Assembly (NCBI GenBank): GCA_965646165.1
Contig: CBFFYP010000006.1
Coordinates: 22,028-86,027, forward strand
Length of the DNA stretch: 64,000 nt
Direction: 5' to 3'
Origin: MGBC114844 sp910585855
GTDB lineage: Bacteria; Bacillota; Clostridia; Lachnospirales; Lachnospiraceae
Positions 55,227 to 63,914 of the stretch are shown piece after piece (the first letter of the stretch is position 1; every line of letters begins with the position of its first letter). The notes beneath the pieces were generated by a model that worked only from the letters and a program-made list of their open reading frames with translations, made no database searches and had not been told where the DNA came from. The position numbers and the translations under genes were made by a program.

Positions 55227-55439
55227 ATGGATAGTCAAAAAATTGCACGGATTAATGAGTTGTATCATAAATCTCGTCGAGAGGGATTGACGGAGGAGGA
55301 GAAGAAGGAACAGGCTGTGCTTCGTTATGAGTATATTCAGGCTATGAAGAGTAATTTGAAGAGTACGTTAGATTCGGTGTTGATACAGGAGGCTGACGGA
55401 ACGATTACGGAGTTATCAAAAGTAAGAAAGGATAATTAG
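55227..55439 (+). CDS. DUF896 family protein (YnzC-like)
   Basis: This 70-residue protein starts MDSQKIARINELYHKSRREG, continues LTEEEKKEQAVLRYEYIQAM and ends with a polar tail. It is the DUF896 pattern of a small two-helix bundle, with B. subtilis YnzC as prototype, part of the SOS-response operon there. The role is unknown. ATG 55227 follows TTTGGAGGTGTTT; a start 4 codons upstream is less favoured. It lies 4 bases before the folate enzyme gene. Confidence 0.9.
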   Translation: MDSQKIARINELYHKSRREGLTEEEKKEQAVLRYEYIQAMKSNLKSTLDSVLIQEADGTITELSKVRKDN

Positions 55440-55443
55440 TGAT

Positions 55444-56004
55444 ATGATGGTATCGAAGGAAGAGATTCGTAAGGTGGTACGGGGGTATCGGATGTCTTTA
55501 TCGGAAGAAAGTGCTGTGATGAAGAGTATTGCTATTTCTGAAAGGCTGCTTCAGATGGAGGAATATAAGAGGGCGGATACAATATATTGTTATATTGATT
55601 TTCGAAATGAAGTAAAGACAAAGCCAATTATTCGGCGGGCACTTAGTGACGGAAAGAGGGTGGCTGTGCCTCGGGTGGAACATGGAATGGTGGAGTTTTA
55701 TTATTTTGAGGGGTATCATATGCTGCAGCCGGGGACTTATGGGGTGCTTGAACCGGTTGGTGGAGTTTTAGCTGAGGATATGGATGCGCTTTTGATTATG
55801 CCCGGAGTTGCTTTTGATCGGGAAAATCATCGGATTGGATATGGGGGTGGGTATTATGACCGTTATTTGGAACGTCCGAATCGGCATTTTAAAATTGCTT
55901 TGGCTTATCAGTTTCAGGTGTTTCAAAAAGTTCCTTTTGAGGTGTTTGATATACAGCCAGATTTGATTTTGACGGAAAGCAGTGTTCAGATTTTGCAGCA
56001 TTAA
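55444..56004 (+). CDS. 5-formyltetrahydrofolate cyclo-ligase
   Basis: This 186-residue enzyme turns 5-formyl-THF into 5,10-methenyl-THF with ATP. The family blocks are seen: KEEIRKVVRGYRMSLSEESA at the N terminus, RADTIYCYIDFRNEVKT in the middle, and near the end PGVAFDRENHRIGYGGGYYD, the ATP/folate-binding motif. It follows DUF896 directly. A second ATG is adjacent to the first. The stop lies 56 bases before proA. Confidence 0.93.
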   Translation: MMVSKEEIRKVVRGYRMSLSEESAVMKSIAISERLLQMEEYKRADTIYCYIDFRNEVKTKPIIRRALSDGKRVAVPRVEHGMVEFYYFEGYHMLQPGTYGVLEPVGGVLAEDMDALLIMPGVAFDRENHRIGYGGGYYDRYLERPNRHFKIALAYQFQVFQKVPFEVFDIQPDLILTESSVQILQH

Positions 56005-56059
56005 ATGGAAAATAAGAGATGGAAATAAGTTTGATAAAAAGATAAGAGGAGGAAATTTT

Positions 56060-57301
56060 ATGTTAAAAGAGTTGGGGATTCGAGCGAAGGCAGCAGAACC
56101 TATGGTTGCTCTTTTGGGATGTATAGAGAAAAATAGGGGGCTTCGGGCGGCGGCAGCGGCTTTGGTACAGAGTATGGCTGAAATTTTGGATGCAAATGAA
56201 ATGGATCTTTTGCGGGCAAAGGAGAATGGGATGCGAGCAGCTCTTTTGGATCGGCTTCGGCTTTCTGAAGAACGGGTAAAGGGGATGGCAGAAGGGCTTT
56301 TGCAGGTAGCTGATTTGGAAGATCCGATTGGAGAAGGGGTCGGGATGAAACTTCGTCCGAATGGGCTTCGGATAGGACAGAGAAGAGTTCCTCTTGGTGT
56401 GATTGGAATTATTTATGAAGCCAGACCGAATGTGACGGCGGATGCATTTGGGCTTTGTTTTAAGTCCGGGAATGTTTGTATTTTAAAGGGAGGAAGTGAT
56501 GCGATTTATTCGAATCAAAAAATTGTGGAGGTGATTCGGGAGGCACTAAAAAAAGAGGGACTGCCGGAGGATGCACTTCTTTTGATTACGGATACAAAGC
56601 GGGAAACCACTTTGGAATTGATGCGGATGAACTCTTATGTGGATGTATTGATTCCTCGTGGAAGTGCAGGGCTGATTCAGTCGGTTTTAGAGAATAGTAC
56701 GATTCCTGTAATTGAAACCGGAACAGGGAATTGCCATGTTTTTGTGGATGATACGGCTGACTTTAAGATGGCATTAGAGATTATTGATAATGCGAAAACT
56801 CAGCGAATCGGTGTCTGCAATGCCTGTGAATCACTTGTGGTAAGTGCAAAGATTGCATCTGATTTTTTGCCTTTGTTAAAAGAGAGGCTGGATCAGAAGC
56901 AGGTCGAGATTCGAGGGGATGAACGGGCTAGAGAGATTTTGCCTTCGATTACGGCAGCTACAGAAGAAGATTGGGGAACAGAATATTTGGATTATATTAT
57001 TTCTTTGAAAATTGTGGATACATTTGAGGAGGCGATTGTACATATCAATCGATATAATACAAAACATTCAGAGGCGATTATTACACAGGATTATCGACAT
57101 GCAGAGCGATTTTTAAATGAGATTGATGCAGCAGCCGTCTATGTCAATGCTTCTACTCGATTTACGGATGGGTTTGAATTTGGGTTTGGAGCAGAGATTG
57201 GGATTAGTACACAGAAACTCCATGCCAGAGGACCTATGGGATTGAAGGAATTGACTACTTTAAAATATGTGATCTATGGGGATGGGCAGATTCGACCATA
57301 A
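56060..57301 (+). CDS. proA: Gamma-glutamyl phosphate reductase
   Basis: ProA reduces gamma-glutamyl phosphate to the semialdehyde with NADPH, the second proline step. The 413-residue protein has LGVIGIIYEARPNVTADAFG, CFKSGNVCILKGGSDAIYSN, and the catalytic cysteine region RIGVCNACESLVV. The C-terminal part has FGFGAEIGISTQKLHARGPM. ATG 56060 follows AAGAGGAGGAAATTT and is preferred over an upstream frame that overlaps the previous gene. A terminator follows the stop. The call is secure. Confidence 0.97.
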   Translation: MLKELGIRAKAAEPMVALLGCIEKNRGLRAAAAALVQSMAEILDANEMDLLRAKENGMRAALLDRLRLSEERVKGMAEGLLQVADLEDPIGEGVGMKLRPNGLRIGQRRVPLGVIGIIYEARPNVTADAFGLCFKSGNVCILKGGSDAIYSNQKIVEVIREALKKEGLPEDALLLITDTKRETTLELMRMNSYVDVLIPRGSAGLIQSVLENSTIPVIETGTGNCHVFVDDTADFKMALEIIDNAKTQRIGVCNACESLVVSAKIASDFLPLLKERLDQKQVEIRGDERAREILPSITAATEEDWGTEYLDYIISLKIVDTFEEAIVHINRYNTKHSEAIITQDYRHAERFLNEIDAAAVYVNASTRFTDGFEFGFGAEIGISTQKLHARGPMGLKELTTLKYVIYGDGQIRP

Positions 57302-57330
57302 GAGAAGGATTGATTCATAAATTTTTTCAT

Positions 57331-57425
57331 GGGGAGGACGCAGAAAGCGGAAGGCAGGTCTATTCCGAATTTGGTACAGACCTTTTTTCCAATTTTGGCG
57401 TCCTTTTCAAGGAAAAGTCCCCCTC
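57331..57425 (+). terminator. Terminator hairpin after proA within a repeat-like frame
   Basis: AGGTCT at 57356-57361 faces AGACC at 57378-57382, followed by six T. Outside lie GGGGAGGACGC on the left and GGCGTCC plus GTCCCCC on the right, which resemble the ends of family A and B elements. The proA transcript should stop here. It may be a shortened relative of those elements. Confidence 0.6.
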
Positions 57426-57475
57426 TGCTGTGGGAAATTTAAACTATATGATAGAAAGGGGAAAAGTTAAGAGAA

Positions 57476-58924
57476 ATGTATAATGAAATTGATTTCGATA
57501 AAATAGATATAAATGCAGAGCCTCCCGTAAATGAACCAGATAGGCAATACTATTTTATGGCAAAATGCCGGGAGTGGGTTTGGGAGTTTGAAAGGGAAAA
57601 CAAACGTCGCCCGACCGCATGTATTCAGACCTTTGGGTGTCAGATGAATGCACGGGATTCAGAAAAGCTGATGGGAGTATTAAAAGCTATTGGCTATCAG
57701 GAAGATGATTCGGAAAAGGCAGATTTGGTAATTTATAATACTTGTACGGTACGGGAAAATGCAAATCAGAAGGTTTATGGAAGACTTGGATTTTTACAGA
57801 CATTAAAAAGGAAAAATCCTAAGATGAAAATTGCAATTTGCGGCTGTATGATGCAGGAAAAGGATGAAATAGAAACGATTAAGAAAAGTTATCGTTTTGT
57901 GGATATTGTATTTGGCACACATAATATTTATCAGTTGGCAGAACTTTTAGATCGACAGATTCAGACACAAAAGCAGACAATTGAGGTTTGGACAGATACG
58001 GAGAAAATTGTAGAAGATTTGCCGAATCAAAGGAAGTTTTTGTTTAAATCTGGTGTGAATATTATGTTTGGCTGTAATAATTTCTGCAGTTATTGTATTG
58101 TACCTTATGTTCGAGGGCGGGAGCGAAGCAGAGAGCCGGGGGATATTATTAGTGAAATAGAGCATTTGGCAGCAGATGGGGTAATAGAGATTATGCTGCT
58201 TGGACAAAATGTCAATTCTTATGGAAAAACATTAGAAAAGCCGATTACTTTTGCACAGCTTTTACAGAAAGTAGAGGAAGTGGAAGGAATAGAGCGGATT
58301 CGGTTTATGACACCTCATCCAAAGGATTTGTCGGATGAATTGATTGCGGTAATGGCACAGTCTAAGAAAATATGCAGACAGATTCATCTTCCGATTCAAT
58401 CTGGAAGCACAAGGATTTTAAAAAGAATGAATCGGCGGTATACAAAAGAACAATATTTGGCACTAGTAGAAAAAATTCGGACAGCGATGCCAGATATTTC
58501 AATTACTACGGATATTATTGTTGGATTTCCCGGAGAAACAGAAGAGGATTTTTTAGAAACACTGGATGTAGTTCGACGGGTTCGATATGACAGTGCATTT
58601 ACATTTATTTATTCTAAACGATCTGGTACACCTGCTGCCGAAATGGAGGATCAAATACCGGAAGAAATAGTAAAAGAGCGGTTTGAACGGCTTCTTATGG
58701 AAGTGCAGAAAATTTCTTCTGAATTGACGAAAAAGGCGTTAGGAAAGACAGAATTGGTTCTGATAGAAGAACAAAATATACAAAATCCTGAAATGGTAAC
58801 GGGACGATTGAATAATAATACTGTTGTTCATCTTGTCGGAGGAGCGGAGTTGATAGGGAAAATAGTTCCGGTGAAACTGACAGAAGCAAAAGGATTTTAT
58901 TATATTGGAGAAGGATGTGATTGA
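57476..58924 (+). CDS. miaB: tRNA-2-methylthio-N6-dimethylallyladenosine synthase
   Basis: MiaB adds a methylthio group to i6A37 in tRNAs using radical SAM chemistry and two iron-sulfur clusters. The 482-residue protein has the N-terminal UPF0004 domain with cysteines in QTFGCQMNARDSEK, NTCTVRENA and CGCMMQEK. The radical SAM motif is NFCSYCIVPYVRGRERSREP with CxxxCxxC, and a C-terminal TRAM domain of about 65 residues follows. The N-terminal extension of about 45 residues is common in Clostridia. It overlaps the next gene region by a few bases. The call is secure. Confidence 0.96.
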   Translation: MYNEIDFDKIDINAEPPVNEPDRQYYFMAKCREWVWEFERENKRRPTACIQTFGCQMNARDSEKLMGVLKAIGYQEDDSEKADLVIYNTCTVRENANQKVYGRLGFLQTLKRKNPKMKIAICGCMMQEKDEIETIKKSYRFVDIVFGTHNIYQLAELLDRQIQTQKQTIEVWTDTEKIVEDLPNQRKFLFKSGVNIMFGCNNFCSYCIVPYVRGRERSREPGDIISEIEHLAADGVIEIMLLGQNVNSYGKTLEKPITFAQLLQKVEEVEGIERIRFMTPHPKDLSDELIAVMAQSKKICRQIHLPIQSGSTRILKRMNRRYTKEQYLALVEKIRTAMPDISITTDIIVGFPGETEEDFLETLDVVRRVRYDSAFTFIYSKRSGTPAAEMEDQIPEEIVKERFERLLMEVQKISSELTKKALGKTELVLIEEQNIQNPEMVTGRLNNNTVVHLVGGAELIGKIVPVKLTEAKGFYYIGEGCD

Positions 58925-58926
58925 TT

Positions 58927-59529
58927 ATGATTCGAGCGGTAGTATTTGATTTAGGAAAAGTTTTAGTAGAATTTCATCCAATAGAAGGAATGAAAAAACT
59001 TGGATTTTCCAAAGAAGTGATCGAACGGTTTCAAGCAAATATTTTTTCGGGATTATGGGAAGAATGTGACGCAAAACCGATTGGGAATCAAGAAATTCGA
59101 GAATTGTTTAAAAAAGCAGTACCCGGAATGGAACGGGAAGTGGATTTACTTTGGGATCAAATTACAGTAGTTACCGGAGTATATGAATATTCGCATCTTT
59201 GGATTTTGGAATTAAAGCGGCGGGGGTATCAGGTATTTATTCTTTCGAATTATGGTCAGCAGGCTTTTGAAGCAAATTCTAAGATTTATCCGTTTCTTTC
59301 AGATGTGGATGGGATTGTCGTTTCTTATCAGGTAGAAATGACAAAGCCTAACCCGGGGATTTATCAATATTTAGCGGATACTTATCAGATTTTGCCAAAG
59401 GAAGCGGTGTTTTTGGATGATAGAAAGGAAAACGTAGATGGAGCGATTGCTTGTGGATTTTCTGGGATTTTATTTGAAAATTATAAGCAGGCAAGGGAGG
59501 AATTGGAACGGTTATTAGAAAAGGAATAA
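58927..59529 (+). CDS. HAD superfamily hydrolase (class IA)
   Basis: This 200-residue phosphatase has the HAD motif I as VVFDLGKVLVEFHP; the usual second Asp is replaced by Gly-Lys, as in several HAD-IA proteins called epoxide-hydrolase-like. ILSNYGQQAF is motif II, KPNPGIYQYL motif III, and VFLDDRKENVDGA motif IV. It likely removes phosphate from a small metabolite, though loss of the DxD second acid suggests changed chemistry. The start is ATG 58927 after GGAGAAGGA; TTG 58921 overlaps the miaB stop. It is followed by a terminator. Confidence 0.85.
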   Translation: MIRAVVFDLGKVLVEFHPIEGMKKLGFSKEVIERFQANIFSGLWEECDAKPIGNQEIRELFKKAVPGMEREVDLLWDQITVVTGVYEYSHLWILELKRRGYQVFILSNYGQQAFEANSKIYPFLSDVDGIVVSYQVEMTKPNPGIYQYLADTYQILPKEAVFLDDRKENVDGAIACGFSGILFENYKQAREELERLLEKE

Positions 59530-59549
59530 AGGAGGAGGATGGTGCTATC

Positions 59550-59607
59550 AAAGGTCTGCAGAGGGTCGTCAGCTAAGTATAAGCGAGCCCGGAGCAGACC
59601 TTTTTTT
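59550..59607 (+). terminator. Terminator made from a shortened reverse family B element
   Basis: AAAGGTCTGC (59550-59559) pairs with GCAGACCTTT (59594-59603), followed by T residues. The right side reads GCTAAGTATAAGCGAGCCCG before GAGCAGACC, close to the reverse complement of family B1 (left arm end plus GGTTCGCTTGCGCTTAGC). TTTGGCGTC follows at 59612-59620. It stops transcription between the HAD gene and mutS. Confidence 0.75.
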
Positions 59608-59739
59608 GTATTTTGGCGTCTTTACTCAATTTATATTCTGTAGAAAAAATAAAAAAATAGTTGAAAATAGCCGCATTTCGATTTAAACTATAAATAGTAG
59701 GACAAATGAAGTAAAAACTAAGAAAAGGAGTATGAAATT

Positions 59740-62430
59740 GTGGCACAATTAACACCAATGATGCAGCAGTACATAGAAACCAAAAAACAGTATCCCGACT
59801 GTATCCTCTTCTACCGTTTGGGCGATTTTTATGAAATGTTTTTTGATGACGCACTGACTGTTTCGAAAGAACTAGAGATAACATTAACTGGAAAAAGCTG
59901 TGGATTGGAAGAACGAGCGCCGATGTGCGGTGTCCCCTATCATGCAGTGGATGTTTATTTAAACCGATTGGTGAAAAAGGGATATAAAGTTGCAATCTGT
60001 GAGCAAATGGAAGATCCAAAACAGGCAAAGGGAATTGTAAGGCGGGATGTGATTCGGGTTGTAACGCCGGGGACTACAATTAGTACAGAGGCTTTGGATG
60101 AATCAAAAAATAATTATCTGATGTCTGTTGTCTGTATTGGTGATACTTATGGTATTTCAGTCGTGGATATTACAACAGGGGATTATTATGTAACAGAAGT
60201 AAATGATTTACATACACTGATGGATGAAATTAATAAATTTCAGCCTTCTGAAATGATCTGCAATCAGGCATTTTGTGCCAACGAAGCAGAAATAAAAGAG
60301 ATGCGGGAACGCTATAAAATAACAGTTTCTTGTTTAGAATCCCGATATTTTAATGAAGAAACCTGCGTCCATTCATTAAAGGAACATTTTCATATTGCAA
60401 GTTTAAACGGACTTGGATTAGAAGCATATCACTGCGGCATTATTGCGGCAGGTTCTTTACTTTTATATCTGCTTGAAACACAAAAAAACTCATTGCTGCA
60501 TTTAACTACCTTAATTCCATATTCTACTTCCAGATATATGATTTTAGATACTTCTACCAGAAGAAATTTAGAGTTGACAGAAACTTTGCGGGAAAAACAA
60601 AAACGAGGCTCTTTACTTTGGGTGTTAGATAAAACGAAAACGGCAATGGGAGCTAGAACACTAAGAAATTATATGGAACAGCCCCTAATTTCAAAAACAG
60701 AAATTGAACGAAGGCAGGATGCCATAGAAGAACTGAATCAAAATCTAATTACTCGGGAAGAAATCAGAGAATATTTGCATCCGATTTATGATTTAGAGCG
60801 TTTAATTGGACGAATCAGTTATAAAACTGCTAATCCAAGGGATTTTATTGCCTTTCAGACTTCCTTAGAAATGATTCCTCATATTAAGTATCTTTTAGCC
60901 GGTTTTCAAAGCGAACTGTTAAAAGAACTATGGGAGCAGATGGATTCATTGGAGGATATCTGTACTTTAATTAAAAATTCGATTGCAGAAGAACCGCCGA
61001 TTGTGATTCGAGAAGGCGGTATTATTAAAAATGGATATCATGAAGAGGTGGATAAGCTTCGTCAGGCAAAGACGGAAGGAAAAAACTGGATTGCCGATTT
61101 GGAAGTCAAAGAGAGGGAACGAACCGGAATTAAAAATTTAAAAATAAAATATAATCGGGTATTTGGCTATTATCTGGAAGTCACAAATTCTTTTCAAAAT
61201 CTGGTACCAGAAAATTATACGAGAAAACAGACCCTCAGCAATGCGGAACGATATATTACACCGGAATTAAAAGAGTTAGAAGATATGATTTTAGGAGCAG
61301 AGGATCGTTTGATTTCTTTGGAGTATGACTTGTTTTGTGAAATAAGAGAAAAAATAGCAAACGAAGTACTTCGGATACAAACTACAGCAAAAGCAATTGC
61401 GCAAGTGGATGTTTTCGCCTCTTTGGCATATGTAGCCGAACACAATCAGTTTGTACGTCCAACAATTAATGAAGAGGGCGTGATTCGGATTAAAAATGGT
61501 CGTCATCCTGTAGTAGAACAGATGATACCAAATGATATGTTTGTGGCAAATGATACTTTTTTAGACAATCAATCCAATCGAATTGCTATTATTACCGGAC
61601 CGAATATGGCAGGAAAATCCACCTATATGCGTCAGACGGCATTGATTGTTCTGCTGGCACAGATAGGAAGTTTTGTACCCGCTGTCGAAGCAGAAATCAG
61701 CATTTGTGATCGGATTTTTACTCGGGTAGGTGCTTCGGATGATTTGGCTTCCGGGCAGAGCACCTTTATGGTAGAAATGACAGAAGTTGCAAATATCCTT
61801 CGAAATGCCACGGCTCGTTCGTTGATTGTACTAGATGAGATCGGCAGGGGAACAAGTACTTTTGACGGATTGAGTATTGCCTGGGCTGTGGTAGAGTATA
61901 TTGGAGATACCAAAATTCTTGGAGCAAAAACACTATTTGCAACCCATTACCATGAATTAACCGAGTTGGAGGGAAAATTAAACGGTGTCAATAATTATTG
62001 TATTGCAGTAAAAGAACAGGGGGACGATATTGTTTTTCTCAGGAAAATTATAAAAGGCGGTGCAGATAAAAGCTATGGAATTCAGGTAGCAAAACTGGCT
62101 GGTGTACCAGATCTTGTCATTGAGCGTGCAAAAGAGTTAGTGGAAGAATTAAGTGATGCAGATATTGCAGAACGTGCAAAAGGGATTGCGGTTCAAAAAG
62201 CGGATGAAAATAAAAACATGGAAAATACTGTGGTTCAAAAGAACAAAAACGGAAAGAAAAAACAAAACTTATCCAATGAACTGGAGTTAGGGCAGATGTC
62301 GCTTTTTGATACAATGACAGATAATACGATTATTCAGGAGCTTGCTTCGATTGATTTAGGAAATATTACACCGATTGAAGCCTTAAATCGCTTGTATCAG
62401 CTTCAAAGCAAAGTAAAAAATCGTTGGTAA
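59740..62430 (+). CDS. mutS: DNA mismatch repair protein MutS
   Basis: This 896-residue protein recognises mismatches and starts repair. The N-terminal domain has YRLGDFYEMFFDDA, with the Phe-x-Glu that contacts the mismatch. The ATPase domain has Walker A ITGPNMAGKSTYMRQ, Walker B LIVLDEIGRGTSTFDG, and the helix-turn-helix end near SYGIQVAKLAGVP. A polar linker of about 40 residues and a C-terminal dimer motif (LFDTMTDNTIIQELASID) follow. GTG 59740 follows AGAAAAGGAGTATGAAATT. mutL is not next to it; a nucleotidyltransferase gene follows instead. The call is secure. Confidence 0.97.
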   Translation: MAQLTPMMQQYIETKKQYPDCILFYRLGDFYEMFFDDALTVSKELEITLTGKSCGLEERAPMCGVPYHAVDVYLNRLVKKGYKVAICEQMEDPKQAKGIVRRDVIRVVTPGTTISTEALDESKNNYLMSVVCIGDTYGISVVDITTGDYYVTEVNDLHTLMDEINKFQPSEMICNQAFCANEAEIKEMRERYKITVSCLESRYFNEETCVHSLKEHFHIASLNGLGLEAYHCGIIAAGSLLLYLLETQKNSLLHLTTLIPYSTSRYMILDTSTRRNLELTETLREKQKRGSLLWVLDKTKTAMGARTLRNYMEQPLISKTEIERRQDAIEELNQNLITREEIREYLHPIYDLERLIGRISYKTANPRDFIAFQTSLEMIPHIKYLLAGFQSELLKELWEQMDSLEDICTLIKNSIAEEPPIVIREGGIIKNGYHEEVDKLRQAKTEGKNWIADLEVKERERTGIKNLKIKYNRVFGYYLEVTNSFQNLVPENYTRKQTLSNAERYITPELKELEDMILGAEDRLISLEYDLFCEIREKIANEVLRIQTTAKAIAQVDVFASLAYVAEHNQFVRPTINEEGVIRIKNGRHPVVEQMIPNDMFVANDTFLDNQSNRIAIITGPNMAGKSTYMRQTALIVLLAQIGSFVPAVEAEISICDRIFTRVGASDDLASGQSTFMVEMTEVANILRNATARSLIVLDEIGRGTSTFDGLSIAWAVVEYIGDTKILGAKTLFATHYHELTELEGKLNGVNNYCIAVKEQGDDIVFLRKIIKGGADKSYGIQVAKLAGVPDLVIERAKELVEELSDADIAERAKGIAVQKADENKNMENTVVQKNKNGKKKQNLSNELELGQMSLFDTMTDNTIIQELASIDLGNITPIEALNRLYQLQSKVKNRW

Positions 62431-62468
62431 GCATAAATAATAATGAAAAAGAAAGGGGATTGATTCAC

Positions 62469-63692
62469 ATGAATTATGAGGAAGCCTATCAGCTTTTAAA
62501 AAAATATAGACAGGAGCATGTATTAAACTATTATCAGGAACTTTCCGCACAGGAACAAAAAATGTTGTTAGATCAGATTGCTTCTACCGATTTTGATGTC
62601 ATTCAATTAATAGAACAAAAAAACAGCATTTCAAAGGGTGTGATTTCTCCATTAGCAGCAATGCAGTTAGATGAGATTGAAGCACATAAAAAAGAGTTTC
62701 GTCAGATTGGAGTAAAAGCGATTGAAAACGGAAAGGTTGGTGCTGTACTGCTTGCAGGGGGAATGGGAACTCGGCTTGGCTCGGATCAGCCAAAAGGAAT
62801 GTATTCGATTGGAATTACAAAAGAGGTTTATATTTTTGAGCGGATTATTCGTAATTTATTAGATGTAGTAGAAGATACCGGCTCTTGGATTCATTTGTTT
62901 ATTATGACAAGTGATAAAAATGATCAGATGACACAAACATTTTTAAAAGAAAAAAATTATTTTGGCTACGATCCTTCTTATGTGACTTTTTTTATTCAGG
63001 AAATGTCTCCTGCAACGAATTATAACGGAAGAATCTATATGGAAGAAAAATGGAAGATGTCAACCTCTCCAAATGGAAACGGGGGATGGTTTGCTTCTAT
63101 GGAACGCTGTGGTGTATTAAAATTGGTAGAACAAGAAGGGATTGAATGGTTAAATGTTTTTGCTGTCGATAATGTACTGCAAAGGATTGCCGATCCAGTC
63201 TTTATTGGTGCAACAATTGCCAGACAATGTGCGGTTGGTGCAAAAGTAGTGAAAAAAGCTGCGCCGGACGAAAAAGTTGGTGTCATCTGCTTAGAGGATG
63301 GAAGACCTTCTATTGTGGAATATTATGAATTAACAAAAGAATTGATGGAAGCGGTGGATGAAAAAGGCGAACCGGCTTATAACTTTGGTGTTATTTTAAA
63401 TTATCTGTTTCGTGTAGAGGAATTGATGCAGATTGTAAAGAAATGTATGCCATTACATATTGTAGAAAAAAAGATTCCTTTTTTGGATCAAAACGGTGTA
63501 CTGATTCGTCCGATACGACCAAATGGTTATAAATTCGAAACTTTAGTATTGGATATGATTCATTTAGCCAAAAATTGTCTGCCTTTTGAAGTCGTTCGAA
63601 ATAAGGAGTTTGCACCGATTAAAAACCGAACTGGAATTGATTCGGTAGAGAGTGCGCAGGCATTATTAAAGGAGAACGGAATTGAACTATGA
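62469..63692 (+). CDS. UDPGP family nucleotidyltransferase (UDP-sugar pyrophosphorylase)
   Basis: This 407-residue cytosolic enzyme of the eukaryote-like UDPGP type makes UDP-GlcNAc, UDP-GalNAc or UDP-glucose. The nucleotide motif is VLLAGGMGTRLGSDQPKGMY near residues 96-115. EEKWKMSTSPNGNGGWFASM carries the sugar-binding block. EWLNVFAVDNVLQRIADPVF has the Asp near residue 239 that helps bind UTP and metal. It likely acts as a UAP1-like pyrophosphorylase feeding wall or polysaccharide sugars. ATG 62469 follows AAAGGGGATTGATTCAC and is preferred over the in-frame start at 62424. It lies 38 bases after mutS. Confidence 0.88.
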   Translation: MNYEEAYQLLKKYRQEHVLNYYQELSAQEQKMLLDQIASTDFDVIQLIEQKNSISKGVISPLAAMQLDEIEAHKKEFRQIGVKAIENGKVGAVLLAGGMGTRLGSDQPKGMYSIGITKEVYIFERIIRNLLDVVEDTGSWIHLFIMTSDKNDQMTQTFLKEKNYFGYDPSYVTFFIQEMSPATNYNGRIYMEEKWKMSTSPNGNGGWFASMERCGVLKLVEQEGIEWLNVFAVDNVLQRIADPVFIGATIARQCAVGAKVVKKAAPDEKVGVICLEDGRPSIVEYYELTKELMEAVDEKGEPAYNFGVILNYLFRVEELMQIVKKCMPLHIVEKKIPFLDQNGVLIRPIRPNGYKFETLVLDMIHLAKNCLPFEVVRNKEFAPIKNRTGIDSVESAQALLKENGIEL

Positions 63693-63716
63693 CTTGATTT
63701 TATGAGAAGATAGGAA

Positions 63717-63850
63717 GGACGCCAGATACGAAAACGGTGGGCAGCCTGCTGCTCCGGTTTCCAAAAAGCAAGAAGTTCTAACTTTTTTCCAAAGTTACTG
63801 CAGGCTGCCCACCGTTTTCGTATCTGGCTGTTTCTTGACCCCGGAACAGA
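63717..63850 (+). repeat. Family A element, copy A6 (core mostly deleted)
   Basis: GGACGCCAGA starts it. Arms 63721-63749 and 63800-63828 are perfect 29-base reverse complements. Only about 50 bases of core remain: CTGCTCCGGTTTCCAAAAAG, GAAGTTCTAACTTTTTTCC and AAAGTTACTG. The junction GTTCTAACTT joins the left and right sides of the inner stem seen in A3, so the internal part was lost there. The right flank TGTTTCTTGACCCCGG matches A5 and A3. Confidence 0.85.
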
Positions 63851-63914
63851 AAAAATAATGTCTAAACTTTGCAGAATACTTGTCCTGTAATAAAATATAA
63901 CTTCTACCGCTATT

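Noticed and set aside
55982..56059. Upstream extension of proA
   Set aside because: It overlaps the folate enzyme gene, and the family start with strong ribosome site is at 56060.
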